From NCBI GenBank assembly GCA_031308135.1, contig JAHLJT010000631.1, forward strand, positions 211,156,731-211,220,730: a DNA stretch of 64,000 bases. The letters run 5' to 3'. The notes below the pieces were generated by a model. It ran no database searches. It saw only the letters and a program-made list of their open reading frames with translations, and had not been told where the DNA came from. Shown piece by piece: positions 47,071 to 57,189 of this stretch; position 1 is the stretch's first letter; every line of letters begins with the position of its first letter. This DNA comes from Acheta domesticus (lineage: Eukaryota > Arthropoda > Insecta > Orthoptera > Gryllidae). The translations under genes and the position numbers were made by a program.

Positions 47071-47100
47071 CCGTCTCGGCTGATGATTGCAAATTTTAGC

Positions 47101-47620
47101 GAAACGTCGATACATCAACAAAAGCTTTTCGATGTCGATGAAAACATCGACATAAAACATCGATGTTTAAAATTTGATGAAACATTTTGAAGTTAAATGT
47201 CCTGCTTCTAATGCGGTACGTAACCCGTCAATATTTGTTTAAAGTATATTCTACCTTAAATTTGACGGTCATCTTCATTTTATATTCAATGTTCTACGTA
47301 GTCAAGGTTAAAAATGCAGTTTAACGATATTACCTGGTAAAAATATATTCATGAAAGGTATTAATACTGGAGAAAGGTTGCGAATAGCAAACGGTTTCGT
47401 GCCGTCTGTGAATCGACAACAGCGAGAGTATGGCTGTTGACCGCGAGCAATCCACAAAAAAATTAGATACTGGAAGTTTTAATTAAGATGACAAATTGTT
47501 TTTGAAAACATCAGTGTTTCTAAACAGATATATCGTTCTGAAGAAAACACCGAAAGCAAAACATTGATATAACAATACCGATGTTTCTGCTCAAAAATAT
47601 CGACGATTGCAAAACACGTA
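47101..47620. other. Cluster of ATCGATG-type palindromic motifs (possible DNA-transposon subterminal repeats)
   Basis: Motifs such as CGTCGATAC, TCGATGTCGATG, AACATCGAC and ACATCGATGTTT crowd 47101-47175. Inverted relatives (AACATCAGTGTTTC, ATACCGATGTTTC, ATATCGACGATTGC) occupy 47508-47615. The two clusters face each other across AT-rich DNA, as expected for a roughly 0.5 kb non-autonomous DNA transposon with subterminal repeats, possibly hAT-like. No clear terminal repeat or target duplication was defined. Confidence 0.4.
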
Positions 47621-47639
47621 TTTTTTTTGCTATCCTTAG

Positions 47640-47800
47640 TCTCGGTCCCCCCTCTCGCTTCGCTACAGTCGCGTTGCCGCCCAGCTTCATCGACCTTTCC
47701 CCAGTTTGCGGCGGCTGTTGCTCCGGGCGCATGACGTCCGCTCCGCTGCTCTAAGGCCAGGGACGCTGTTCGCCTCTCACGGCGCCCCCCCTCCACTCCC
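47640..47800. other. GC-rich, CpG-containing patch
   Basis: A short GC-rich patch just before the 15 bp array; no gene recognised. Confidence 0.35.
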
Positions 47801-47905
47801 ATTGGTGCGACTATTAAATTGGCACAGACGCGTAACTTCTGAGGAAAGATAAAATGTGTATTGTTACATTGTCAGACATTTCTGCATTACTTTAATGTAA
47901 TGTAT

Positions 47906-48180
47906 ATGTGGGTTGCTGGGATGTGGGTTGGTGGGATATGGGTTGGTGGGATGTGGGGTGGTGGGATGTGGGGTGGTGGGATGTGGGTTGGTGGGATGTG
48001 GGTTGGTGGGATGTGGGGTGGTGGGATGTGGGGTGGTGGGATGTGGGGTGGTGGGATGTGGGGTGGTGGGATGTGGGGTGGTGGGATGTAGGTTGGTGGG
48101 ATGTAGGTTGGTGGAGTGGTGGAATGGTGGAGTGGTGGGTTGGTGCGGTGATGGGTGGTGGGATGTGGATGGTGGGAGGC
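47906..48180. repeat. 15 bp minisatellite GGGATGTGGGKTGGT
   Basis: About 14 units of GGGATGTGGGGTGGT or GGGATGTGGGTTGGT up to about 48113, then a degenerate GTGGTGGAATGGTGG tail. G-rich on +. Open frames with Gly-Met-Trp repeats are artefacts. Confidence 0.93.
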
Positions 48181-48370
48181 GGGTGCCGGGTGGTGGGTGG
48201 GCGAGTGTGGGAGAGGGGCGGTCGAAGGCGCAGGGGCGTGAGGTGCAGGAGGCTTCTCCCACGTGCCGCTCCGGGGCCTTGAGGCCTCGGGGAAGAGGTC
48301 GCGCCCGCTATTGCCGCACCGCCTTCTTACCTTACTTCACCTCGCTTTGCCGGTCGCAACGCGTTGCCGT
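48181..48370. other. GC-rich, CpG-containing patch
   Basis: GC-rich unique DNA directly after the 15 bp array. Confidence 0.35.
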
Positions 48371-49640
48371 GCACTCCTTTGCTCATTACTAGGGAACGGA
48401 TTTTCATATAATACATACTTTTACAGGAACGTAATATCTGCGGCCAAAATACTTTGTAGAGTTTACTGAATGAATTAGAACCAATTATTTTTCAATATTT
48501 TTGCTTCATTACATGTTTTTTTACATATTTTACTTGTTACATATTTCTTATTATTTTATTATATTTTATCACGCTTGTGCATACGTCTAAATGGAACATT
48601 TCAGATGAGAGTTTGCAATACCGGTATGTTACTAGAATAATCTTTCTTACAAATCGATATAACGCTACTGCGTTTCTACGGCCGGACCTTCGCCATAAAT
48701 TGTGAAACTTTCACCCTTGCGTCTTAGAAACAGCTTACTCGGCATCAAGGATGAGCGGGCGTTTGTGAAGGAGAAGTAATTTAAACCGTGAGCATGTTCA
48801 AGTTTAATTATGCACATCCAAAGTTCTATTTTCTTGGTGATGTTTGAGCCATTAAATTTAATATCTGCCGGATCTTATATTTTTGTTAGTGAACAAAAAT
48901 ATTTTTTTCGATTAACTCTATTTGTATTCATTGCGGCTTTCTCTAAGAACTAGACGAAATGTTAAATAAGGTATAGTACACTTTTGTAAAGGAGCTATAT
49001 ACATTTGAAAGCAAAGTGACGTTCTTTGCACATATTCACTTAGTTGGCAGTTGGTATTTATTGTCAATTGTTTCTGATAATTAAATTTTCAGGTAGAAGT
49101 GTTTAATAAATGTATGAAAAGGACTGAAACTCAAGAGCGTTACATTTCATAAATGAAAAGATTTTTCTTTATGTAGGCAAAATAAAACTACAGTTGTTCA
49201 TCATCTGCAACTTGCGGAATGTGAATATATCGTGATTTAAGTTCACTTCTTGCCATTTGATTGCATGGAAACAACGCTTAACTCTGCATTATTTAGCAAT
49301 GAATAAAAGGGAGAAATGATACAGAGATATTTTTGTATGATCTGCGGTCGTCGTAATGTATTTGGATTATACTAAATAATTTAATAACAAAAACAAAGGC
49401 TAGTTTTCGCATTCCTATTCCTTTCCTAACATTTTATTTTATCCCTATTTTAGTGCATGGAATAACTGCTGAAAGCTCCAGTTCCAGTTATCTCAATAAG
49501 AAACATTCATTCTTCTAATATTAAATTTGAAGCAGTAGTAGACATACATGTATTATTGATCATAATTTTTTTCTGAAGGCGTAGTGTTCGTTTCACTTAC
49601 TAGTCCTTAATCTCTTTTGAATTTTCCGAGCCATCACATT
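48371..49640. other. AT-rich unique sequence, nothing recognised
   Basis: About 1.3 kb without any convincing feature. Confidence 0.45.
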
Positions 49641-50110
49641 CTTTTGCAGATGATGATCGCAAGAGTACCGGAGCTGTGTCTGCAACTGCATCTCTAACTA
49701 CAATTTGCGTCATTTTGCGCAATTGCCGTTGGTCGCTTTGGCTTGCTCGCCTGTATTGCCTCGCGTGGGGTCTCTGTAGGGCACCATCGCGGACGGCCAA
49801 TCGGCGCCGGCGACAATGGGCGGCTTCCGGCAAGGGCGGGGGGGGGGCGCGGGGGGCCGGCGCGCGGCCGGGATCAATTACGGCGCTATGCGCATCCGGC
49901 CGCCGCCCGAACCTGTCGGGCTTCCGGCGTTTAGCCGCGCGGCGCGGCAGGCGGCAGGGCAGATGGCGGGGGCGGGGGCGGGGGCGGGGGCGGCGCGACC
50001 CCGCGCGGGGACCTCCAGGAGGAGCAATGCAGGGCCAACTCCTTAATGGCGCGCGCGAGCGGAGAACGCCGGCTGCCCGCTTTCTCCTTCTAAAGTGCAC
50101 CAGGGACACT
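49641..50110. other. GC-rich, CpG-dense block
   Basis: Includes (GGGGGC)n-like repeats at 49969-49992 and a G9 run at about 49841. Open frames of up to 169 codons lie on opposite strands and are composition-driven. Confidence 0.45.
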
Positions 50111-50439
50111 CGGAGGATCGTTTAGAAACACGTGCGGTTTTCAAGGATTCGAAACTCAATGATTTACTGTCATTCTTTGCTCACAATTAAATTTGGCGTG
50201 AAAGTAAAGTCAAAGATTCAAGAAGTTGCAGGAAGACTCGTCGAATAAATCTCAAATATTTACAATAAGTTACAACTTTGGTACTGAAAACATGTCAGTT
50301 ATGTGTTACGAGTGTAAGATCTGAGTACTGAATAATCATTTCTAAGATTGTAATACACAGTAATATAATACAAAGACAATATAGCCTTCCAACATTGTAT
50401 TCGACGATTGAAGAACTACTTTTGGCAATGGTATCCACC

Positions 50440-50610
50440 GGCTGGCTCGGAACCAGGTGTGCATCTGCTCAGCCACCGAGGGGCCTTCGCAGGCGGCTGG
50501 AGCGAGCGCCAAGAGGGGCAGGGGGAGGGGCGGATCCGCGGGAGCGAACGGTGCATTGGCGGCGGAGGAAGTGGCGCCGGGCAGGGCGTCCGCAGGAAGA
50601 AACCTCTCCA
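50440..50610. other. Small GC-rich patch
   Basis: CpG-containing G-rich patch, no gene recognised. Confidence 0.35.
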
Positions 50611-50739
50611 CACTTTTATATTTATTATGCTAGTATCAGAGTTGCAAATAACGTCATTAGAAACATTTTACCCATGTACCGTTTCCAGGGTCGCTAAAAG
50701 AAAATCCGGGTCCTAGTGAAAACAAGATAGCAGGCTCGT

Positions 50740-50785
50740 TTCGATCGAAGGCTCGATCGATCGAGGTTATCGATCGAAGGCTCTT
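50740..50785. repeat. Clustered CGATCGA palindromes
   Basis: TCGATCGAAGGCTC occurs twice (about 50742 and 50770), separated by GATCGATCGAGGTTA. Confidence 0.75.
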
Positions 50786-50938
50786 ATAAAAAATATGTTT
50801 GCAAAGTATGTATTCTTATTTTTTAGTATCGATAATTTAGATAAGAATCGTATCGTCCGGCGTTCGCCACGATTCTTAGGGCTCGTTCTCGAATTCGCAG
50901 TGTGTCCGAACGTGACATCACACGTGAATAGCTAATAT

Positions 50939-51640
50939 GTAGGGAGCGCATTTCTATGATTTTGCATATTTTTGTTCGTTGTTTCAAGGTATAGCTAAGT
51001 GAAATTTCTTGACATTTGGTTAGAATTGGATGCTATGTAGAATATTATGTTAGTGCATACTTGTATATATTTGGCCGATTTTTCTTGTCGGAGCATATTC
51101 CTGGAATTATAGGAGCATATTTTGCATATTTCGTTAAAATAGAGACTTATCTACAAAACGTTTAATCTTTTCATGGAATCTATTTATGTGTGAGCACTCT
51201 TTGATTCGAAAGAGCGTGTTACACTTTGTGTTTGATTTTTTTTCTATAGAAGCAACTTATGCAAATGCAACTTATGTTACTTATGCAAATGTAGGATATT
51301 TCTTTATAACGTTTTTATAAACGAGACAAAAGTAATACAAGACATACAATGTACTTCACTAAAGTGAATATTTCAATTATTCAATTCATATTATTCAGTT
51401 CATATTTTTCAATATATTATTCAATAATTCAATCATTTCTCTCGCGAAATAGAGTAGATTATATTATGTTTGCCCAAAAATATATAAGTTTATTGAGATC
51501 GTGCTTCTCCTAAATTTGGTCAAGAAAAGTTTATAGAGAAAATCAAATATTTTTAATTTTAATTGCATATTAAAGTGCATATTTCAGAATTTGTAGGTAA
51601 TAAATGCATATTTTTACAAGCAGATTTCAAGATTTTTTAG
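50939..51640. other. AT-rich stretch enriched for GCATATT motifs
   Basis: GCATATT or AGCATATT occurs at least seven times (near 50962, 51091, 51112, 51124, 51564, 51577, 51604). CTTATGCAAATG is repeated twice (51256-51290). It could be part of an uncharacterised DNA transposon. Confidence 0.4.
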
Positions 51641-51849
51641 GGCATAAAATCCTCTCCCAAGTAATATGTATCAAAATTGATAAAAAACATCATTTTATCG
51701 TTATAAATGTGCTGTTTTCCTTCAAAGATATAGTAGAAGGGGAAAATCTTTCTATTCGCTTTGCCTGTTAATTCGCTTTGCCTGGTAGTCAATTCCAACA
51801 GTTATTCCACACAATTATTGTGTGAATGAAATCTTGGAATTACTGAGTG

Positions 51850-52000
51850 GCTCCGCCCGGGAGGCTTCGCGCGCCGGCAGCGCCCCTGGCGGTGGAAGGC
51901 TGCGTTGGCCGCCGGGCGCCCGCGGCAAGGCCTCTTCCTCCGCCCAGCGCGGCGGCCATCCACTCCTGCGCTCCGGCTGAATCCGGGGCCCTCCACCTGA
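51850..52000. other. Small GC-rich, CpG-dense patch
   Basis: Short CpG-dense patch with short frames on both strands. Confidence 0.35.
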
Positions 52001-53028
52001 AAAGGCTGGGAAAAGAAGAAGACAAAATCACTGGAAAAAGTATACAAATAAGCAGCAAAATATGTTAACAGAGGACGCCCTAATTCTGAATTCGTGGAAA
52101 TATTGGAAAAACGCAGAGAGAAGTCGCCACACTGTGCATTATACAAAGCAATAAGAGGCTACCTTTCATTAGAGATAGGGCGAGTAAGAATTAAATCGTA
52201 CATACGTCGCGCTGAAGGATCACCGTTCGACAATTTGGCAAAGGAAAGGAAATAAAATACTATAATGTAAAGGAAATTGAGGTTTCCCGTTCCCTTCGTT
52301 GATGTAAAAAATATATTCTTTGTGGGATCTGCAGAATACGTCAAATTTAGAAAAGATGATCTGATTGACCTTACTTTCTGAAAGATATTTACCCAATCAT
52401 TCCTGCGTGATTCGTGATATACCCATGTCTACTTCCGATTAGTCTGCCTTCAAATTGTAGAGATTGCTCCATGAATATGTGCACTCGATTGACAGAAGAG
52501 TGATAAGGCAACTCCGAAGACCGTCTCAAAAACATCAAATTCCCAGCCCTTAGTCACGCAGGTTTGGCACAAAAAATGGCTTTCACAAATCGTGAAAAAG
52601 CGCGCAAGAAAACAATGAAACAAATAACTAAGTAAGCAAAACAAATTTCTGGACGATTACAAACCCTAGCTCTCCATTGAGCTATCTAATGTTTTCTGAA
52701 CAGTGATAATAAACGTAGATAACTCTACTGTACAAGCGCATATTCTTCTTTCTTGTGTGACACGCTCGTGCTTTAACCCTTCCATTCCGTTTTAATTTTG
52801 CGGAGATAGATCTCGCGTTGTCGTCACGTCAGTAACCGCAGTCCTTGTTGGGGCTCTATGGTAGCATGTTACACATTTTATAGCGCTAATCCACAGATAT
52901 GTTGCTCAATTATTCTACTAGAGGGCTCCAAAGCACCAACAGCTGGTTTTAGGGCATTTTTTTCTAGAAAAAGGAGCAAAAAACGTTAGACTTTAGCTGG
53001 ATAATGCCCTGTCAGCTTCGCTGCGGAC
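52001..53028. other. Unique sequence, nothing firmly recognised
   Basis: A tRNA D-arm-like string exists on the minus strand near 52690-52665 without a matching B-box. Confidence 0.4.
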
Positions 53029-53202
53029 CAACCAGCGTTTATAAAGCATCAGTCGCCAGGAAGCCGCTGTCCAGGACACTTCGCCCGAGACCTCGCCACT
53101 GAAGATGCCCACCGCAGTCGTGGGCGAAACGTTTGGCAGTTCCAAACCAATTGGACCACGGCCCCTCAGCCCGGAAGACATAAAGAATATCAACCAGCGT
53201 TT
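53029..53202 (+). mobile_element. Short Penelope-like remnant between 12 bp direct repeats
   Basis: CAACCAGCGTTT occurs directly repeated at 53029-53040 and 53191-53202. Between them lies about 150 bp containing a hammerhead-like motif and downstream blocks GACCACGGCCCCTCAGCCC and GGAAGACATAAAG. Penelope-like elements make target duplications of about this size and carry hammerhead motifs in their terminal repeats. A solo or 5'-truncated terminal repeat is the simplest reading. No reverse-transcriptase or GIY-YIG sequence is present. Confidence 0.5.
53095..53137 (+). ncRNA. Hammerhead-like ribozyme motif, Penelope-type (copy 2)
   Basis: The core CTGAAGA (53099-53105; A at the variable position 7 is allowed) and GAAAC (53126-53130) enclose a perfect 6 bp stem II, GCCCAC (53107-53112) with GTGGGC (53120-53125), and a 7-nt loop. 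GTT (53131-53133) fits the GUH cleavage triplet and gives the minimal ACGT stem III. Stem I pairs GCCA (53095-53098) with TGGC (53134-53137), all Watson-Crick. T53106 is unpaired between core and stem II, exactly as at 4134 in copy 1. Function is untested. The short stem III implies a dimeric form, as proposed for Penelope-type hammerheads. Confidence 0.6.
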
Positions 53203-53639
53203 GCTTTACATCGGACTCTCCCTTCTACTTAACCAAAGGTATATAGCAGCTTAGAGGTTTTAGATTAAGATTCGAACCGATGCAAGTCATTACTGCACCT
53301 TTGCCAGAAGCGAACAATGCTCTAGCGATCTCCTTTCTCGGGTAACTCGCTCGCGCTTTAACAGTCGTTCGGTGCAGAGATATAGAGAAGTTACTCTAAG
53401 AAGGGACGAGTTTGACTAGACGTCTAAGACAAGAACGTCATGTCTGGCGACGGAATCGTAAGAGGTAGTGTCGAAGCCAATTTCAAATGCGCCAACGGCA
53501 AACGAACATATTGACGAATTGAACGCGTGGACAAAATCTGGAGTTTTGTTGCCAGCAGTAGCCAAGCACTACCTGTCAAAGCGGTCTCTTCTTACAATAA
53601 CATCTCTACGCTTCGATCTATTTACAGCTTCATTTGACA
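53203..53639. other. Unique sequence, nothing recognised
   Basis: A B-box-like string on the minus strand (GGTTCGAATC, about 53282-53273) lacks a correctly spaced A-box. Confidence 0.35.
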
Positions 53640-53755
53640 TATCATCAGCTGTTACGGAGTCATCTGTTACATGTCTCTACAGTGACGTCACTATAGTGAC
53701 GTTCAACCTGCCGATTGGATGACACCCTAACATCTGATTTACGTCAACCGAACCT
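53640..53755 (+). mobile_element. Diverged MITE type 2 fragment
   Basis: ATCAGCTGTTACGGAGTCATC, TGACGTTCAACCTG, CCGATTGGATGACACCC and AACATCTGATTT align in order with the core of the MITE that follows at 53761, but are far more diverged and lack the outer termini. Confidence 0.65.
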
Positions 53756-53760
53756 ATGAT

Positions 53761-53926
53761 TATACTGCGATTTTCGTATTTCTGCCCCTCACAGGAATCA
53801 GCTGTTTCGCTGCCATCCAATCGGGGGGCTTATTCGTCGCGTCACTGGTAGACGTTCAAGCTCCCGATTGGATGAAACCGTCAACAGCTGATTCCTATCA
53901 GGGACGGATTTACGAAAATCTCAGTA
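53761..53926 (+). mobile_element. Palindromic MITE, type 2, copy b
   Basis: The left end TATACTGCGATTTTCGTATT and CTGCCCCTCACAGG, the core CATCCAATCGGGGGG / CCCGATTGGATGAAACCG, and the right end AAAATCTCAGTA match copy a at 25404-25572. The right terminus is slightly degraded. Confidence 0.85.
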
Positions 53927-53939
53927 CAAAGAACGCATC

Positions 53940-54480
53940 GCAGTTGGTGCGAACCCTCCGCGCCGGTGCGTGTGCCCTCGCGAGCGGCGGCGGCGGCAGC
54001 GCGCGTCTGCGTCCGGCGGTGCGTCTGCGGGGGCCGGGGGGTGGGGGCGGTTCCCATCGCGCCGCCCGAAAGCAGCGGAAGCGGCCGGCGCTTGTCGGAC
54101 AGCGTTCGGAACGAGACCATTTGTTAGTTGAATTGCGAGACAATTGCCCCCGCAGCGAGGGAAAAGCGCAGGAGCGGCTGGTCCGGCGCTGCGCGGCGCG
54201 GCGCGGCGCCACATCCTGACGCTGTAGGGTCGCGGGATTTATTGCGCGCGCCCGCTTGCTCGCCGCGGCGCTACATTTCCTGAGGTGGCGGGCTGGCGTT
54301 CTCACACGGCGCTGGACCCGGCACGGCACGGCACGGGATGGCGCTGGACCCGGCACGGCACGGCACGGCTCAGCTCGGCCCACCCAGCGGCGTCTAGACG
54401 GCGCCCACGGACCTTTCCCTTGCGCAGTCTCCTCTTCCTTCCCTCTACAACGGCTGAGTTAACTCAGAGGCAGTATTACC
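53940..54480. other. GC-rich, CpG-dense block
   Basis: A CpG-dense block with conflicting frames (up to 157 codons on the minus strand) and no recognisable domain. It includes the small tandem at 54309-54370. Confidence 0.45.
54309..54370. repeat. Two-copy tandem built on GGCAC
   Basis: GCGCTGGACCCGGCACGGCAC is present twice about 35 bp apart, each followed by further GGCACGG repeats. Confidence 0.85.
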
Positions 54481-54494
54481 GTTCACTCTACGGC

Positions 54495-54768
54495 GACTTC
54501 GGTGGTACGACGTGGCTTTGGTGCTGTAAAGATTAGTGTATCGAGCTGTTGTAACCACGTTTGCGGTTTCCAACCCGATCGAAGCAGTCGATTTTTAAGG
54601 GCGAATGAATCCTACTTACGTGGTCTTTCGGAGGAGAAGTAAAGCCGGCTGTCCCATATAGTAGATTTACTGCATGTAAAAGATCCTCAAGACTAAAAGA
54701 AGCATCTGAGCTAAATTCAAATCGCCTGAGTGGATCTGATGGCTCGCTCCACGTAAAATAAAGCATAA
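54495..54768 (+). mobile_element. SINE-C copy 2, with head, internally deleted
   Basis: The head starts ACTTCGGTGGTACGACGTGG, with an A-box-like TGGCTTTGGTG and a degraded B-box region (GCGGTTTCCAACCCGATCG). The body follows: GTCGATTTTTAAGGGCG, GGAGAAGTAAAGCCGGCTG, TAGATTTACTGCATG and GAGCTAAATTCAAATCGCC. It then jumps to CCACGTAAAATAAAGC, missing about 100 bp that copy 3 has. Confidence 0.8.
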
Positions 54769-54784
54769 AATAAACTCAACTTTG

Positions 54785-55259
54785 AATAGGTGGCGGTAGG
54801 GTTCGAGTCACACCGGTGGTAGATTTTTGATACTAGTATGATGGCTAGAAAGAATAGCTACGGGCCACTCTTGAGCGGTAGTTTTCGTGATTCCTTCGAT
54901 CAACACCAGGCGACGCCGACGCTAGCAAACGGGCCAAGGACCAAGCGCAATCTTTCCTCCCTCTTCTTTGTCCTGTCAACACCACTTACACATACACACT
55001 TCCATGTGTGTGATTATCGCGTAGAGCAGGTGGATAGGGAAGCGCTAGAGCTCGTCCTGGCTGGGGCGGTGCCCCTCTAGGGGAAATACCTGGAGAAGGA
55101 AATCGCCAGCAGTGTGATTCGGTGCCGAATCTCACGATCTAGTGCGGGGGGGGCACGCCACCTGCCATTATAGAACATTCCCTACAATAACGGAAACTAA
55201 CAAAAAGTTGACTGAACTAATGACAAAACAGTTGACTAGCCCAGAAACAATCAATCAAC
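54785..55259 (+). mobile_element. SINE-A copy 6
   Basis: Begins near the B-box GGTTCGAGTCA (54799). The body contains TTTTTGATACTAGTATGATGG, CGGTAGTTTTCGTGATTCC, GATCAACACCAGGCGA, CTGGCTGGGGCGGTGCCCC and GCCGAATCTCACGATC. The 3' tail is AACAATCAATCAA. The upstream part of the head is missing. It lies 16 bp after SINE-C copy 2. Confidence 0.83.
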
Positions 55260-56560
55260 CCTACATTCCCTCCCTCTTGATTCCACTATTCTCATCGTTT
55301 ATTTGCAGCCTTATTTACCTCTTCCTTCTTCGAACGTTTCTCATTTACATTTATTTTCTTTCTACAAAAGGTTACCTTTGAAGCTAAGTTTCTTCCACCT
55401 AAAAATCAGCTGTTGATGTTACTCTCATTCCCTTCTGACCCACGGTAGCGATAAGTGAATTCTAAGTTGCTCTAGAGCGCACAGAAAGTGATCCCTAATA
55501 GAGCTCTAGCTGACAGAAAAATCCCAGAAAAATGGAAGGAAGAAGCTGACGACTCGACAATCGAGAAAGGATATCTTTTACTTCACGGAACTTGAAAATA
55601 TTAGGGTCAAAATACGATCAGAAGATCGAAGAAGTAATAAAATATTGTCATCGACATTTTAACAGAAACTAAAAGTAAATGAGATACACTAGTGGAATTA
55701 AAACGTTTTATTTTTAATGCAAATCCTAAATGAGGCAGAGAATAGCCAATCGACGCTTAAAATAATGAACAGAAGAGACATTCAATAAAAACTTATTGAC
55801 GTTATGAAGAACGATTCATTAGTGAAACACAATGAATGATGCAATGATATACATGACAAGGTGCGACAAGAACTATGACATATAATTGAAGTTCCAATGC
55901 AGTCATTTGAAAGCCCAATATTCTATAGTGACACCTGGTGAAAATGTGATTGATACCATTACCCGACAAAATTTAAGTATTTTTCACGTAGAACTTTTTT
56001 GCGAAACCAAAAATGGCAGTGCAGAGCCGTTGCAATATTAAATCAATTCCTCGATATTGAAGGGTTTCATAAAAACCATGCAATTCTTACACAGGGTGCA
56101 CCTCGCAAATATAATAAAGGAATTTCCAAGGGGAAGTGTGAAGAAATATGAGAGAAAATAAAATTGCGCAAATTCTTGGTTATATAGTACAAGCATTTCG
56201 AGAAATAGAATTGCAATCCACCGCCCAACAAAAAAATATCGGTGGAACGATGTAAATACAAACAAATATTGTATCCTCAACAGCTGGGAATGAAGGTAGC
56301 AAACATATACGCAATGCTTGTATAGCAATAAGGTAGTGAATTCGTATATTCTTGACTCCTTCATTACTTCCTTATAATTTCTTTATGAGTACTTAGTCCT
56401 ACTTCCTTAAAATTATCTTCACAATTTTAATGACATAATCTCTAATCTTCGATGTTCTTCCGTGTTCGACATCTCCTTTCCTTCTGTATCCGGTGTCGTC
56501 TTCACACATTTCCTGTAGAAATCCTCCATCGTGAATCCACATTGTGTGATTTGTGACCTA
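55260..56560. other. AT-rich unique sequence, nothing recognised
   Basis: The 108-codon minus-strand frame at 56038-56364 is AT-driven. No family recognised. Confidence 0.45.
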
Positions 56561-56805
56561 CCTTCTTCCCCGGTATTCCCGTATGCGCTCCCTGTGAGCG
56601 CCGGCCTTTCCTCGTGTTCCGCTGCCGTACCGCGCCGCAAAGGTCAAGGTGAGAGCGCCGCGGCGCCGCCCGCCCGCGCTCTGCGATCTGCGCAGCGCGC
56701 TGCGCGTCAACGGCGCCCTTTGCGCCGGAGACGGACTGCACCCACGCGCCCCGCGCTCCCCGCGGAACATCCGATTCTGAGCAACAGAAACCCACGCCCC
56801 CGAAC
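56561..56805. other. GC-rich, CpG-dense patch
   Basis: Unique CpG-dense sequence leading into the 15 bp CGACCCCACTCCTCC array. Confidence 0.35.
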
Positions 56806-56810
56806 AACGC

Positions 56811-56930
56811 TCCCCGACCCCACTCCTCCCCGACCCCACTCCTTCCCGACCCCACTCCTCCCCGACCCCACTCCTCCACGACCCCACTCCTCCCCGACCC
56901 CAGTCCTCCACGACCCCATTCCTCTCCGTT
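56811..56930. repeat. 15 bp minisatellite CGACCCCACTCCTCC, about 8 units
   Basis: Units CGACCCCACTCCTCC with TTCC, CAC and CAG variants. C-rich on +. Ends just before SINE-C copy 3. Confidence 0.9.
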
Positions 56931-56935
56931 CCCCG

Positions 56936-57165
56936 CCCCTACTCCAGGAAGCAAAGCCGGCTGTCCCATGTAGTAGATTTACTACATGTAAAAGATCCTC
57001 AAGCCTAAAAGAAGCCTCTGAGCTAAATTCAAATCGTCTGTTTCGTCGGCCGAGATAATACCTTCTTTTCTCCGCTAGGTGAAAGGAGCGTAGCGAAATT
57101 TCCGTGGTCAAACGGAAGAGCGGGCCTTATGACCCCGAGTCTCGCCACTTAAAATAAGGCATTAA
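56936..57165 (+). mobile_element. SINE-C copy 3, 5'-truncated, full body
   Basis: Starts at AGGAAGCAAAGCCGGCTG and keeps the complete body: a CATGTAGTA/TACTACATG palindrome, GATCCTCAAGCC, GAGCTAAATTCAAATCG, CTCCGCTAGGTGAAAGGAG, GTCTCGCCACTTAAAATAAG and GCATTAACG. Confidence 0.8.
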
Positions 57166-57189
57166 CGTAACTCCTAAAGGCCACTCACC

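Noticed and set aside
47080..47112. Third hammerhead-like string (CTGATGATTGC...GAAACGTCGATA)
   Set aside because: Core boxes are present but stem I does not pair and stem II is broken; the GAAACGTCGATA part is better explained by the ATCGATG motif cluster.
52660..52700. tRNA-like D-arm TAGATAGCTCAATGG on the minus strand
   Set aside because: No anticodon stem or B-box follows.
53255..53310. tRNA gene on the minus strand with GGTTCGAATC
   Set aside because: The A-box-like TGGCAAAGGTG is only about 29 bp from the B-box and no cloverleaf closes.
56038..56364. 108-codon minus-strand frame
   Set aside because: AT-rich composition gives Phe/Leu/Tyr-rich text without a recognisable domain; likely chance.
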